A stretch of DNA of 35,576 nt from Subtercola sp. (GCA_025463765.1 JAODBC010000085.1:1-35576), one strand, 5' to 3'. Positions 15,504 to 23,684 are shown, counted from the first letter of the stretch. Numbers and translations: made by a program. Notes: generated from the sequence alone by a model not told the origin.

Positions 15504-16082
15504 ATGCCCGAAAAATCAACCCTCGTCTTTCTCGGCGACTCGCTCACCGAGCACGGCCGATGGCAAGACTGGTTCACCGACTACGAGGTGCACAACCTCG
15601 GGGTCGGCGGCGACACGACCGACGACGTGCGCGCACGGCTCGATGACGTCTTGGCTCTGAAGCCCTCGACCGTCGTGCTGCTGATCGGTACCAATGACCT
15701 CGGCAAGCGTCGCTCGGTCGAGCACATCGTGCAGAACATCGAGACGATTCTCGCGACGCTTCGCACAGAACTTCCCGACGCGGAGATTCTGCTCGAGTCG
15801 GTCATGCCGCGAGACGCGGAGCTCGCAGAAGAGATCCGTGAGATCAACCGGCACATCTGGCAGTACGCCTCGAGCGTGCGCACGCACTATCTCGACCTGT
15901 GGCCGGCCCTGGCGACCCGCGACGGTGAGCTGAACCCCGATTACACGGATGATCAGCTGCACTTGAACGACCTCGGCTACGAAGCGTGGCTCTCTGAGCT
16001 CGAGCCCGCGCTCGAGCGCGTGTACGGGCTCCCGCCGAAGAGTCGGCCCATCAGGTTGCCTGAGCTGCGGAAGCAGGAGTAG
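15504..16082 (+). CDS. SGNH/GDSL-type esterase or lipase
   Basis: A 192-residue hydrolase without a signal peptide, so probably cytosolic. It shows all four SGNH blocks: FLGDSLTEHG (9-18, nucleophile Ser13), GVGGDTTDD with Gly36, LIGTND with Asn64, and DDQLHLNDLGYEAW with Asp150 and His153. It resembles the lysophospholipase L1/acetylhydrolase branch, and the natural ester is unknown. The start is ATG 15504, seven bases after GGAGG. Longer in-frame upstream reading is possible, but it overlaps the SDR gene and lacks a better start. A heptamer repeat array follows the stop. Confidence 0.9.
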   Translation: MPEKSTLVFLGDSLTEHGRWQDWFTDYEVHNLGVGGDTTDDVRARLDDVLALKPSTVVLLIGTNDLGKRRSVEHIVQNIETILATLRTELPDAEILLESVMPRDAELAEEIREINRHIWQYASSVRTHYLDLWPALATRDGELNPDYTDDQLHLNDLGYEAWLSELEPALERVYGLPPKSRPIRLPELRKQE

Positions 16083-16097
16083 CGCGTCCGAGACTGG

Positions 16098-16167
16098 CGT
16101 CAGCCGTCAGCCGTCAGTCGTCAGCCGTCAGCCGTTAGCCGTCAGCGCTCAGCCCTCAGGCCTCAGG
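16098..16167 (-). repeat. 7-bp tandem array containing the citrate synthase stop codon
   Basis: Ten heptamers, on the plus strand CGTCAGC with variants CGTTAGC, GCTCAGC and CCTCAGG. On the minus strand each unit carries TGA or TAA. The first minus-strand unit includes the TGA stop of the citrate synthase (16163-16165), and the array runs 3' from there towards the SGNH gene. A 7-base period puts stops in all three frames. Confidence 0.92.
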
Positions 16168-17350
16168 CCGCTGAACGGGCATCCGTCTCGCTCGGTATCG
16201 GCTGGGGAGCCGGCGGCCCGACATAACGGGCTGACGGCCGGATGATCTTGCTGTCGTCTGCCTGTTCGAGCACGTTCGCACTCCAGCCGAGCAGGCGCGC
16301 GACCGCGAAGGTCGGGGTGAAGAGGGCCCGATCCAGGCCGCAGAGTTCCATCACGACCGCGGCGTACCACTCGAGGTTCGTATGCAACTGGCGGCCGGGC
16401 TTGAACTTCTCGAGCAGCGCCGGAATGCGCTCTTCGACGGCCACGGCGAAGTCGACACGCGCACCGCCGAAACGCTGAGCGACCTGCTTGAGCAGCGTGG
16501 AACGCGGGTCTTCGGTGCGATAGACGGGATGCCCGAAACCCATGATCCGTTCGCCCGCCTGCAACCGGCTCGTGATGAACGCGTCGATGTTGTCGGTGCT
16601 GCCGATCTCGTCGAGGGTGTCGAGCGCGCGGCTCGGTGCTCCGCCGTGCAGCGGGCCCGAGAGGGCGCCGAGCGCCCCGACAAGGCACGATGCGGCGTCG
16701 GCGCCGGTCGAGGCGATGACCCTGGAGGTGAAGGTCGAGGCACTGAAACCATGGTCGATCGCCGCAACCAAGTATGCCGAAAGCGCGTCGACGACGTCGG
16801 CTGAGACAACCTGACCCGAGAGCATGTAGAGGTAGTTCGCCACGTAGCCGAGCTCGGGGCGCGGCTCGACGGGCGCCTGCCCCTGCTGAAGGCGATACTG
16901 TGCGGCGACGATCGTCGGTGCCAGAGCTGCCAGCGCGATGAGGTCGCCCCGCCGCTGTTGCCGAGTCAGATCCATCAGCGGACGCAGGCCGGCGCGCGCG
17001 CCTTCCAACGCCAGCGTGATGCGGAGGCCGGCGAGGCTGTCGGCGCCCGCCGCGGTGGTCGCAATGAGCGGGAGGGCATCTCGCACGACCGGGCTCAGTC
17101 GCGACCCTGCAGCGATCTCGGCCGCGAAAGAGACGCGTTGCTCGGTGGTCGGCAGCTCGCCGTCGAGCAACAGGCGCCACACGTCTTCGACCGATCGGCT
17201 GCGAGCCAGGTCAACGGCGGAGTACTGGCGGTAATGGTAAAAACCCTCTTGGCCGCGCACATCGCCCAGTCGGGTCTCGGTCACGACGACGTTCGCGAGT
17301 CCGCGTGGTACATCGATCGGTGTGTTGTCGAGCCGGGCCGCTGACTTCAT
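16163..17350 (-). CDS. Citrate synthase family protein
   Basis: Condenses oxaloacetate with acetyl-CoA (or propionyl-CoA in methylcitrate synthases). The 395-residue type I-like citrate synthase has His200 in AAIDHGFSAS, His235 in SGPLHGGAP, His274 in IMGFGHPVYR, and the C-terminal FTPTFAVARLLGWSANVLEQ. The position normally held by the catalytic Asp (NVDFYSG-like) reads NLEWYAA, giving Glu327. ATG 17350 is chosen because the minus strand has GAGGAGA just upstream. The longer frame to 17512 overlaps the divergent promoter. Acyl-CoA specificity cannot be decided. The divergent neighbour is a second citrate synthase-like protein. Confidence 0.9.
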   Translation of the reverse strand: MKSAARLDNTPIDVPRGLANVVVTETRLGDVRGQEGFYHYRQYSAVDLARSRSVEDVWRLLLDGELPTTEQRVSFAAEIAAGSRLSPVVRDALPLIATTAAGADSLAGLRITLALEGARAGLRPLMDLTRQQRRGDLIALAALAPTIVAAQYRLQQGQAPVEPRPELGYVANYLYMLSGQVVSADVVDALSAYLVAAIDHGFSASTFTSRVIASTGADAASCLVGALGALSGPLHGGAPSRALDTLDEIGSTDNIDAFITSRLQAGERIMGFGHPVYRTEDPRSTLLKQVAQRFGGARVDFAVAVEERIPALLEKFKPGRQLHTNLEWYAAVVMELCGLDRALFTPTFAVARLLGWSANVLEQADDSKIIRPSARYVGPPAPQPIPSETDARSAA

Positions 17351-17373
17351 TTTCTTCTCCTCGCGCGGGTGGG

Positions 17374-17379
17374 TAGTGT
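17374..17379 (+). promoter_or_regulatory. -10 box for the helix-turn-helix citrate synthase gene
   Basis: TAGTGT, placing a transcription start near 17386 in the intergenic region between the two citrate synthase genes. Confidence 0.4.
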
Positions 17380-17422
17380 CTATCGGTAGAACATCACCGA
17401 CATTGATCCGAGGCAAATCCAC

Positions 17423-17437
17423 GTTGATCGAATCAAC
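17423..17437. promoter_or_regulatory. Dyad in the divergent citrate synthase region, candidate operator
   Basis: GTTGATCGAATCAAC is a perfect 6+3+6 inverted repeat. A further TTGATC half-site lies about 20 bases upstream at 17403-17408. It sits at or just before the start of the helix-turn-helix citrate synthase gene, so it is a plausible target for that protein's own DNA-binding domain. Confidence 0.45.
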
Positions 17438-17450
17438 TACCCAAGACGAC

Positions 17451-18704
17451 GTGACGGCAGGCACCGCACCCCGCTTGACGTCGGCGCAGGTGGCGTCGCG
17501 ACTCAACGTCAAGCTCGAGACCCTCTATGCCTACGTTTCTCGAGGGTTGCTGACCGGCGAGCGATCAGAAGTCGGAGGGTCGACCTTCGACCCGCTCGAC
17601 ATCGAGGCGTTCGCTGCGCTGCGAAGGCGCCGGGCGGGTGCCGGCGATTCAGGCAGAGGTGCTCACGGCCGGCCGATCATGGTGCTCGACTCCGAGTTGG
17701 CGTTGCTCGAGAACGACGAGCTGTACTTTCGGGGAGTTTCTGCCGGGCAGCTCGCTCGTCGGCTGTCTTTCGAGCAGGCGGTCGACTTTCTCTGGAAGGC
17801 ACCGGCATCGCCCGGTGATCGTGAGAACGGTTTGCTCAGCCGGCGAGAGGTAGTGTCGGCCGCACGGCGTTCTGCGAAAGCGCTCGGGCCTTCTGCGCAC
17901 GTCGTCGATCAGCTCAGCATGGCAGTGACCGTCTGCGGTTCGTGGGACGAGAACCGGCTGAACGTTCATCCGGCTGCCGTTCGTGCCGCGGGCAGGCGCA
18001 TGATCGGCACCATGGTCGACGCGCTCAGCGACAGGGGCGAACCTGCCCCGCGATCGGCGCCTCTGGCCGAACGGCTGTGGCCGAAACTCTCGTCGGCAGC
18101 CCCGACGACCGCCGACATTCGACTCCTGAATTCGACCCTGGTGCTGTGTATGGAACACGATCTGGCGATCTCCACGATGGCGGCCCGGGTGGCGGCCTCA
18201 GCACGGGTCGATGCCTACGCGGCCGTCGCGGCGGCTCTGTGCAGCTTCGACAGCACGATGCACGGGGCAGCGAGCATCGCTGCAGCCGAGATGATCGGCG
18301 AAACGATTCGTACCGGCAATGCCGAACGGGCGCTGGCTGCGCAGCTGGCGACATCGCCGGTGATTCCGGGGTTCGGGCATCTCGTCTACCGCAGCCTCGA
18401 CCCGCGGGCAAGGTTTCTGCTGCAGGCCATGCGCCGGCAAACCGGCTTCGAACCGGTTGTCAGCGCCGTCGACAGATTAGCGGCGGTGGTTGCACTGCGG
18501 AGCCCTCGCGCCATCAACCTCGACCTGGCGTTAGGCGCATTCGTGGTGGGATCAGACCTGCGACGCGATGCCGGTGAGCTGGTGTTCGCCGTCGGGCGCA
18601 CCGCGGGGTGGATCGCCCACATCATCGACGAATATGCCCAGCCGGCGCTGCGACTTCGGCCGGAGGCGCGGTACACAGGACCTCGGCCGTCGGCAGACGT
18701 TTGA
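17451..18704 (+). CDS. Citrate synthase-like protein with N-terminal helix-turn-helix
   Basis: A 417-residue protein from GTG 17451; TTG 17424 is an alternative in-frame start. Residues 8-37 (RLTSAQVASRLNVKLETLYA, then YVSRGLL) form a MerR/excisionase-like helix-turn-helix, and a basic linker RRRRAG follows near 58-63. The rest is a citrate synthase fold: STMHGAA with His271, PGFGHLVYR with His310, INLDLALG with Asp358 and VGRTAGWIAHIIDEY. The catalytic triad is therefore present, though GPLHGG is altered to STMHGA. Similar fusions are known in actinobacteria, often beside another citrate synthase. It may be an enzyme, a metabolite-sensing regulator of the divergent gene, or both. That regulatory role is inference. 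Confidence 0.82.
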   Translation: MTAGTAPRLTSAQVASRLNVKLETLYAYVSRGLLTGERSEVGGSTFDPLDIEAFAALRRRRAGAGDSGRGAHGRPIMVLDSELALLENDELYFRGVSAGQLARRLSFEQAVDFLWKAPASPGDRENGLLSRREVVSAARRSAKALGPSAHVVDQLSMAVTVCGSWDENRLNVHPAAVRAAGRRMIGTMVDALSDRGEPAPRSAPLAERLWPKLSSAAPTTADIRLLNSTLVLCMEHDLAISTMAARVAASARVDAYAAVAAALCSFDSTMHGAASIAAAEMIGETIRTGNAERALAAQLATSPVIPGFGHLVYRSLDPRARFLLQAMRRQTGFEPVVSAVDRLAAVVALRSPRAINLDLALGAFVVGSDLRRDAGELVFAVGRTAGWIAHIIDEYAQPALRLRPEARYTGPRPSADV

Positions 18705-18746
18705 TGCCGTCGGCTTACGCGGGGCCTGCACGGGCTTTACGCCGGC

Positions 18747-18812
18747 TCTGCGTTGGGCTCCTGTTGGGCGCGCTCGTTGGTGCTCGGCTGGGCTCTCGTT
18801 GGGTTCGCGCCG
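18747..18812. repeat. Degenerate short repeats between convergent genes
   Basis: Imperfect copies of CGTTGGGCTC (18751, near 18761, 18775, 18785, 18798) fill most of the gap between the helix-turn-helix citrate synthase and psuK stops. Decay makes the unit uncertain. Confidence 0.4.
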
Positions 18813-18816
18813 TCGC

Positions 18817-19923
18817 TTAGGGCGTATTCAGGCCGTGGTGGTGCGTCTTCACCCCGACCGGGCGCGCACCGACGTTCTCGATGGCCCGGGCCGCGGTCGA
18901 TACGCCCCGCGTGGCGGCGCGCAGCAGACGCTCCGAAAGCCCGTCGCCGGGGGCGAGCGCCTGGTCGCCCGCGTGGGTTCCCTCGAACAGGCCCGACAGA
19001 AAGCCGGCGTTGAACGCGTCTCCCGCGCCCGTGGTGTCGCGTGGCTCGACCGGTACGCACTCGACGACGTGCCGAATCGGGTTCGGCGACCCGGCAGCTC
19101 CGGCCGCGACGACGGCGCCGGCTCGGCCCAGGGTGAGGGCGACCACCGGAAAGTGTTCGGTGAGGGAATCCACCAGCTGTAATGCGATCGCAGCACGCGA
19201 GCCGGGTGAGTCAGCCCCTGAATCGGCCGCTGAGTCAACCGCCGAGTCAACCGCTGACTCCCCGGGCGCGACGTCGAAACCGGTGAGGGCGACGGCCTCG
19301 TCGAAGTTGGGAAACAGAATGTCGACTCCGCCAACCGTGTCGAGAAAGACCGCCGCGCCGTGGTCGGCGATGAAGCCGGCAGAGGCGGGGTCGACCGAGA
19401 CGGTGACGCCGTGCATCCGCGCCCGTTCGATGAGGCGCACGAACCCGTCGCGCGGTTGGCCGCTGAAGATGGTGTACCCCGTGAAGTGCAGGTGGGTGGC
19501 GACCCGCAGCAGCGAATCGGTCACGTCGTCGGGCGAGGTGAGGGCGTTCGCGCCGCGCTCGGTGAGCATCGTGCGGGTATCGATCGTGGCTTCACCGTCG
19601 GCGCCGACGGCTCGCTCGACGATGACCACGATGGTTCCGGTCGGCAGGATGCTCTCACCGAGCAGATGCGGAGTGACCCCCGAATTACGCAGAGCGGTTT
19701 CGTGCCGCGCGGTGTCGACCATATGGGTACGACCGACAAAATCGACCTGCGTGCCGAGCGAGCCGAGCCACGCCGCCGTGTTCGCCGCTGAGCCGCCCGG
19801 GCGGCGCTCGATGGCCGCCAGCGTGTCGGTATCGGTGCGCACGGGGCCCGAGGGGGTGACGATGACGTCGTCGAAGATGTCGCCGATCACGACCACGCGC
19901 ACCGGCAGATGCGGGTCAGGCAT
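18817..19923 (-). CDS. psuK: PfkB-family kinase, probable pseudouridine kinase
   Basis: Expected to phosphorylate pseudouridine to pseudouridine 5'-phosphate. The 368-residue PfkB kinase has the N-terminal PGGSAANTAAWLG (42-54) and the C-terminal signature DTTGAGDAFNAGF (296-308), with catalytic base Asp302. Ribokinase, adenosine kinase and pseudouridine kinase cannot be told apart by motif alone. Its assignment rests on the psuG gene directly upstream, with which it overlaps by 8 bases. Residues 223-238 (SAVDSAVDSAADSGAD) are a four-unit tandem insert in a surface loop, encoded by 12-base repeats at 19208-19255. Confidence 0.85.
   Translation of the reverse strand: MPDPHLPVRVVVIGDIFDDVIVTPSGPVRTDTDTLAAIERRPGGSAANTAAWLGSLGTQVDFVGRTHMVDTARHETALRNSGVTPHLLGESILPTGTIVVIVERAVGADGEATIDTRTMLTERGANALTSPDDVTDSLLRVATHLHFTGYTIFSGQPRDGFVRLIERARMHGVTVSVDPASAGFIADHGAAVFLDTVGGVDILFPNFDEAVALTGFDVAPGESAVDSAVDSAADSGADSPGSRAAIALQLVDSLTEHFPVVALTLGRAGAVVAAGAAGSPNPIRHVVECVPVEPRDTTGAGDAFNAGFLSGLFEGTHAGDQALAPGDGLSERLLRAATRGVSTAARAIENVGARPVGVKTHHHGLNTP
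19208..19255 (-). repeat. 12-bp in-frame repeat in psuK
   Basis: Four units of GAGTCAACCGCT type (plus strand), at 19208, 19220, 19232 and 19244, encode the SAVD/SAAD tetrapeptide repeats. Confidence 0.85.
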
Positions 19924-20851
19924 GACGCGTCGTCGTAGTTGAGGCGAGTGCGCTCCATGCCGTTGCGATCTGGCCGGCCAGCCGAACGTTGTTGCGCGCG
20001 ATGTCGAGGTTCACCTCGAGGCTGCGGCCACCGGATGCCCCCACGATGTACGACAGCAGAAACGGTGTCACAGCCTTACCGCGGATGCCTCGGGCATCTG
20101 CCTCTGCCAGCGCCTCGAGCAGCACGGCGTCGTGCTCGTCGGGCTCCCACTGCAGCTCGGGCGGCAGGGGATTGGCCACGATGATGCCCTGACCGTGACC
20201 GAGCTCGTCTTGACTGGCCATCACGTCGGCGATCTCGGCGGGGGAGTCGACCGACCAGTCGATCTGCTCGCCCGACTCGGTGAGCCAGAAGCTCGGAAAG
20301 TTCGTGGTGCGGTAGCCCACCACAGGAACGCTGAGCGTCTCGAGCCGCTCGAGCGTGCCGGCGATGTCGAGCACCGACTTCACTCCGGCGGCGACCACCG
20401 TGACTCCGGCGATGGCGAGCGAGCTGAGGTCGGCCGATTCGTCGAACGTGACGTTCGCGCCGCGGTGCACCCCGCCGAGGCCGCCCGTGGCGAAGACTCG
20501 CACGCCGGCTTTGCCCGCGAGATAGGCGGTTGCGGCGACAGTCGTGGCCCCGCTGACCTTTTTCGCCATGAGAATCGGCAGGTCGCGCACGCTCGCTTTC
20601 ACCATGTCTTCGTTGGCGATGCGCTCGACGCCGTCGGCATCGAGGCCGATCTGGGGCACGCCGTCGAGAACGGCGATCGTGGCCGGTGTGACGCCGGCCG
20701 ACAACAGAATCTCTTCGAATTCCTGCGCCGCCTCGAGGTTGCGGGGCCGCGGCAGACCGTGCGAGATGATGGTGGATTCGAGCGCGACGACCGGCGAGCC
20801 GGCGTTCAGAGCATCGACGACGGCAGCGGAGATTACGAAAGGCGAAGGCAT
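19916..20851 (-). CDS. psuG: Pseudouridine-5'-phosphate glycosidase
   Basis: Cleaves the C-C glycosidic bond of pseudouridine 5'-phosphate to give uracil and ribose 5-phosphate. The 311-residue protein shows the PsuG (indigoidine synthase A-like) hallmarks VALESTIISHGLPRP (22-36) with Glu25, MAKKVSGATTVAAT (95-108), VFATGGLGGVHRGA (119-132) and AAGVKSVLDIAGT (154-166). In the last, Lys158 matches the imine-forming lysine of the E. coli enzyme. With psuK it forms a two-gene pseudouridine salvage operon. The ATG follows minus-strand TAGCCT by six bases, so the mRNA is probably leaderless. Confidence 0.95.
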   Translation of the reverse strand: MPSPFVISAAVVDALNAGSPVVALESTIISHGLPRPRNLEAAQEFEEILLSAGVTPATIAVLDGVPQIGLDADGVERIANEDMVKASVRDLPILMAKKVSGATTVAATAYLAGKAGVRVFATGGLGGVHRGANVTFDESADLSSLAIAGVTVVAAGVKSVLDIAGTLERLETLSVPVVGYRTTNFPSFWLTESGEQIDWSVDSPAEIADVMASQDELGHGQGIIVANPLPPELQWEPDEHDAVLLEALAEADARGIRGKAVTPFLLSYIVGASGGRSLEVNLDIARNNVRLAGQIATAWSALASTTTTRHA

Positions 20852-20856
20852 AGATC

Positions 20857-20863
20857 TAGGCTA
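20857..20863. promoter_or_regulatory. Shared symmetric -10 element of a divergent leaderless pair
   Basis: The heptamer TAGGCTA contains TAGGCT on the plus strand (20857-20862, seven bases before ATG 20870) and TAGCCT on the minus strand (20858-20863, six bases before ATG 20851). The whole intergenic gap is 18 bases. Confidence 0.7.
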
Positions 20864-20869
20864 AGGGCT

Positions 20870-21361
20870 ATGGCCAGCAGCAAACGTACGAGCGAGCAGG
20901 AGGCCGCCCTGAGGGCGCGCCAGCAGGCCAACCAGGCCGCGAAGGCAGAGGCCTCCACGATGCGAGCCGGCCAATCGGGTGGCAACAAGAACAACCCGAT
21001 GGTGCGCGACCCCAAGACCGGCAAGACGGTGTCGCGGTACCCTTCGTACACCAGAACGGCGCTCGCCCCTGGTCTGCTCGGAGCCATCGCGCTGTTGGCG
21101 GCGGTCGCCGTCATCGACACGGGATGGTTCACGATTCTGCAGTACGCGATCGCCATTCTGGCCCTCATCATCTGCGTCTTCGCGTGGCAGGCGAAGCAGT
21201 GGTGGTGGATCATCGGGCTGGTACCGATCGCGGTCATCTGGAACCCGGTCGTGCCGCTTCATTTCGACCCGCCCGTCTGGTATGCCTTCCACCTCGGTGC
21301 AGCGATCGTCTTCGTGGCGTCGGGTCTGCTCATCAAGATTCCGGTGCCGCAAGACAAGTGA
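20870..21361 (+). CDS. Four-helix membrane protein (possibly DUF6804 family)
   Basis: A 163-residue protein. The first 55 or so residues are charged and rich in Ala, Gln and Lys, and cytosolic, ending in NNPMVRDPKTGKTVSRYPSYTRT. Four hydrophobic helices follow. The third contains the distinctive WWWIIGLVPIAVIWNPVVPL, which I associate, from memory and with modest confidence, with DUF6804 proteins. The function is unknown. ATG 20870 is set by the leaderless -10 box shared with psuG on the other strand. The SNF2 gene starts 202 bases downstream from its own promoter. Confidence 0.82.
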   Translation: MASSKRTSEQEAALRARQQANQAAKAEASTMRAGQSGGNKNNPMVRDPKTGKTVSRYPSYTRTALAPGLLGAIALLAAVAVIDTGWFTILQYAIAILALIICVFAWQAKQWWWIIGLVPIAVIWNPVVPLHFDPPVWYAFHLGAAIVFVASGLLIKIPVPQDK

Positions 21362-21392
21362 GTCGAGCGTCGTTCAGACCTTGTACATCGGG

Positions 21393-21398
21393 TAGAAT
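21393..21398 (+). promoter_or_regulatory. -10 box upstream of the SNF2 gene
   Basis: TAGAAT, a near-consensus -10. Transcription would start near 21405 and leave an unusually long leader of about 160 bases before ATG 21564. The leader contains a possible hairpin, CATCAC (21450-21455) with GTGATG (21469-21474). No known riboswitch was recognised. Confidence 0.5.
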
Positions 21399-21563
21399 GA
21401 GCGTGCACGGGGAATTTCCGCTCTAGCGTCGACCGTGGCCTGGTCTGCTCATCACGCAGCTTCGAGAAGTGATGTTCCGATTCTCGTCGCGTTGCTCGGC
21501 CAACGAAGTCTCCGTGATTTCGAAAGTCAGATTTTTTGGCAGTCACCACTCCACAGGAGGAGC

Positions 21564-23684
21564 ATGTCACGATCAGGCGTACGCCGATCCCCTCGCACGG
21601 TAGACAACACCGGCCTCATTCCGATTCTCGCGCGCAAGGTGCGCGAGGTCGAAGCAGCCGCCCAGCGCGGCAAGGTCGTTCCGTCGAACCGAACGAAGTT
21701 TCTCGTCGTCGCGCTGCTCATGCGCGAAGAGCGAGCCCGCATCAAGGGTGATGCCGAGCTCAGCGACGCCGAGCGCGCCGAACAACTCAAACGGCTCGAC
21801 GGCATCGCGGGCATCCTGGCTCAGACGGCCGCTCGCGACACGTCTCTGATCACGCTGCTCGAGAGCGACGCGGCTGTTTCACCGGTAGCCCAGCGGCTGC
21901 GCCGTGAATACCTGCTGGATGCCGGGCTCGAGGTGCCAGAAGAAGAAGCCCCGGCGGCCGCACCCGTCTCGACGTTCGCCTCAGACCTGTTCTCCGAACG
22001 CCAAGTCGTTCCGCAGTCGGTCAAGGCGCGGCAGCTCGCGAACCCGTTCCTCGCGCCCGACTTCAGTGCCGCCACCGCGCAGAAGCCGATGTCGCGCGGC
22101 CGGCTGTCGAGCTGGGAGCTGCTCGGGCCGCTCTACCGAGCGTTCGAATACGGTTCGGGTGGCACCGTCGCCAGCATGGAACTGCCCGACGCACCGAAGA
22201 TCGACCGCATCTCGCCTCCCGGCCACGAGCTCATGCATCACCAGGCGCGCTTCATCGCGGCCGTCGCCGCAGGTCACCGCTCGTTTTTGCTCGCCGATGA
22301 ACCCGGCCTCGGAAAGACCGCACAGTCGCTGTTGGCCGCATCTGTCTCCGACTCGTACCCGTTGCTGGCCGTGGTGCCGAACGTCGTGAAGATGAACTGG
22401 GCACGCGAGGTAGAGATCTGGACCCCGCAACGCCGGGCCACGGTCATCCAGGGTGACGGCGCCAACCTCGATGCGTTCGCCGACGTGGTGATTGTGAACT
22501 ACGACGTGCTCGACCGGCACCTCGCCTGGCTCGGCACGCTCGGCTTCAAGGGCATGGTGGTCGACGAGGCGCATTTCATCAAGAACCTGCAGTCGCAGCG
22601 CTCGAAGAACGTGCTCGCTCTGGCCGAGCGCATTCGCAAGTACGCGCCCGGCGGCGACCCGCTGATGATGGCCCTCACCGGAACACCGCTCATCAACGAC
22701 GTCGACGACTTTCGTGCCATCTGGCAGTTCCTCGGCTGGATCGACGGTGACAAACCCACCGCCGAGCTCATGGCCAAGCTCGAAGACACCGGGCTCACTC
22801 CCGCCGATTTCGGCTTCTTCGCCGAAGCACGCGAAGCCGTCATCGACATGGGCATCGTGCGCCGCAAAAAAGTGGATGTCGCGGCAGACCTTCCGGCGAA
22901 GCGAGTGGTCGACCTTCCGGTGGAGCTCGACGACGACCTCGGGCGTTCCATTCGGCAGGCCGAGGCAGAGCTCGGCAAACGACTTGTCACGCGGTACCGC
23001 CGCGCAGCATCCGGTGCCCTCGGTTCTGGCTACGATACGAGCGACGGGCCGAACAAAGAGCTCATGCGCCTGGTGGCGAAGGCCGAGCTCGAAGAGTCGA
23101 AGTCGTCTTCGACAGGCGAGAACGTCTTCACGATGGTGCGCAAGATCGGCCAGGCCAAGGCCGGCCTCGCCGCCGATTACGCCGCTCAGCTCGCTCGTTC
23201 GGTGGGCAAGGTGGTGTTCTTCGCCAAACACATCGACGTGATGGATCAGGCCGAAGAGGCCTTCGCCCGCAGAGACCTCAAGACGATCTCGATTCGCGGC
23301 GACCAGACACCGTCGTTCCGCCAGACGCAGATCGACGCGTTCAACAACGACCCCGACGTGTCGGTCGCGGTGTGTTCGCTCACCGCCGCCGGAGTGGGTC
23401 TCAACCTGCAGGCCGCGTCGAACGTGGTGCTCGCCGAGCTGTCATGGACGGCCGCCGAGCAGACCCAGGCCATCGACCGCGTGCACCGCATCGGTCAGGC
23501 CGAGCCGGTGACGGCGTGGCGCATCATCGCTGCGCAGACGATCGACTCGAAGATCGCCGAACTCATCGACAGCAAACAGGGTCTCGCCGCACGAGCGCTC
23601 GACGGATCGGACGCCGAAATCGGTTCGAGCGACAGCGTGCAACTGGAGGCTCTGGTCAGCCTGCTCGAAAGGGCACTGTCTTGA
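21564..23684 (+). CDS. SNF2-family ATPase/helicase
   Basis: DNA-dependent ATPase/translocase of superfamily 2, cytosolic. The 706-residue protein has Walker A LADEPGLGKT (about 245-254), DEAH box VVDEAHFIKN (about 332-341), motif III ALTGTPLIND (about 370-379), motif V TAAGVGLNLQ (about 608-617) and motif VI RVHRIGQ (about 639-645). The N-terminal 230 residues carry no recognised domain. The compact build, without SWIM zinc finger or bromodomain, resembles the SMARCAL1-like/repair branch, so a role at stalled forks or in DNA repair is possible. ATG 21564 follows AGGAGG closely. Its stop overlaps the TTG start of the Stealth gene. Confidence 0.9.
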   Translation: MSRSGVRRSPRTVDNTGLIPILARKVREVEAAAQRGKVVPSNRTKFLVVALLMREERARIKGDAELSDAERAEQLKRLDGIAGILAQTAARDTSLITLLESDAAVSPVAQRLRREYLLDAGLEVPEEEAPAAAPVSTFASDLFSERQVVPQSVKARQLANPFLAPDFSAATAQKPMSRGRLSSWELLGPLYRAFEYGSGGTVASMELPDAPKIDRISPPGHELMHHQARFIAAVAAGHRSFLLADEPGLGKTAQSLLAASVSDSYPLLAVVPNVVKMNWAREVEIWTPQRRATVIQGDGANLDAFADVVIVNYDVLDRHLAWLGTLGFKGMVVDEAHFIKNLQSQRSKNVLALAERIRKYAPGGDPLMMALTGTPLINDVDDFRAIWQFLGWIDGDKPTAELMAKLEDTGLTPADFGFFAEAREAVIDMGIVRRKKVDVAADLPAKRVVDLPVELDDDLGRSIRQAEAELGKRLVTRYRRAASGALGSGYDTSDGPNKELMRLVAKAELEESKSSSTGENVFTMVRKIGQAKAGLAADYAAQLARSVGKVVFFAKHIDVMDQAEEAFARRDLKTISIRGDQTPSFRQTQIDAFNNDPDVSVAVCSLTAAGVGLNLQAASNVVLAELSWTAAEQTQAIDRVHRIGQAEPVTAWRIIAAQTIDSKIAELIDSKQGLAARALDGSDAEIGSSDSVQLEALVSLLERALS

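Noticed and set aside
16163..17512. Longer citrate synthase starting at 17512
   Set aside because: The extra 54 residues overlap the divergent promoter and the other gene's start and lack family similarity, while the ATG at 17350 has a strong ribosome binding site.
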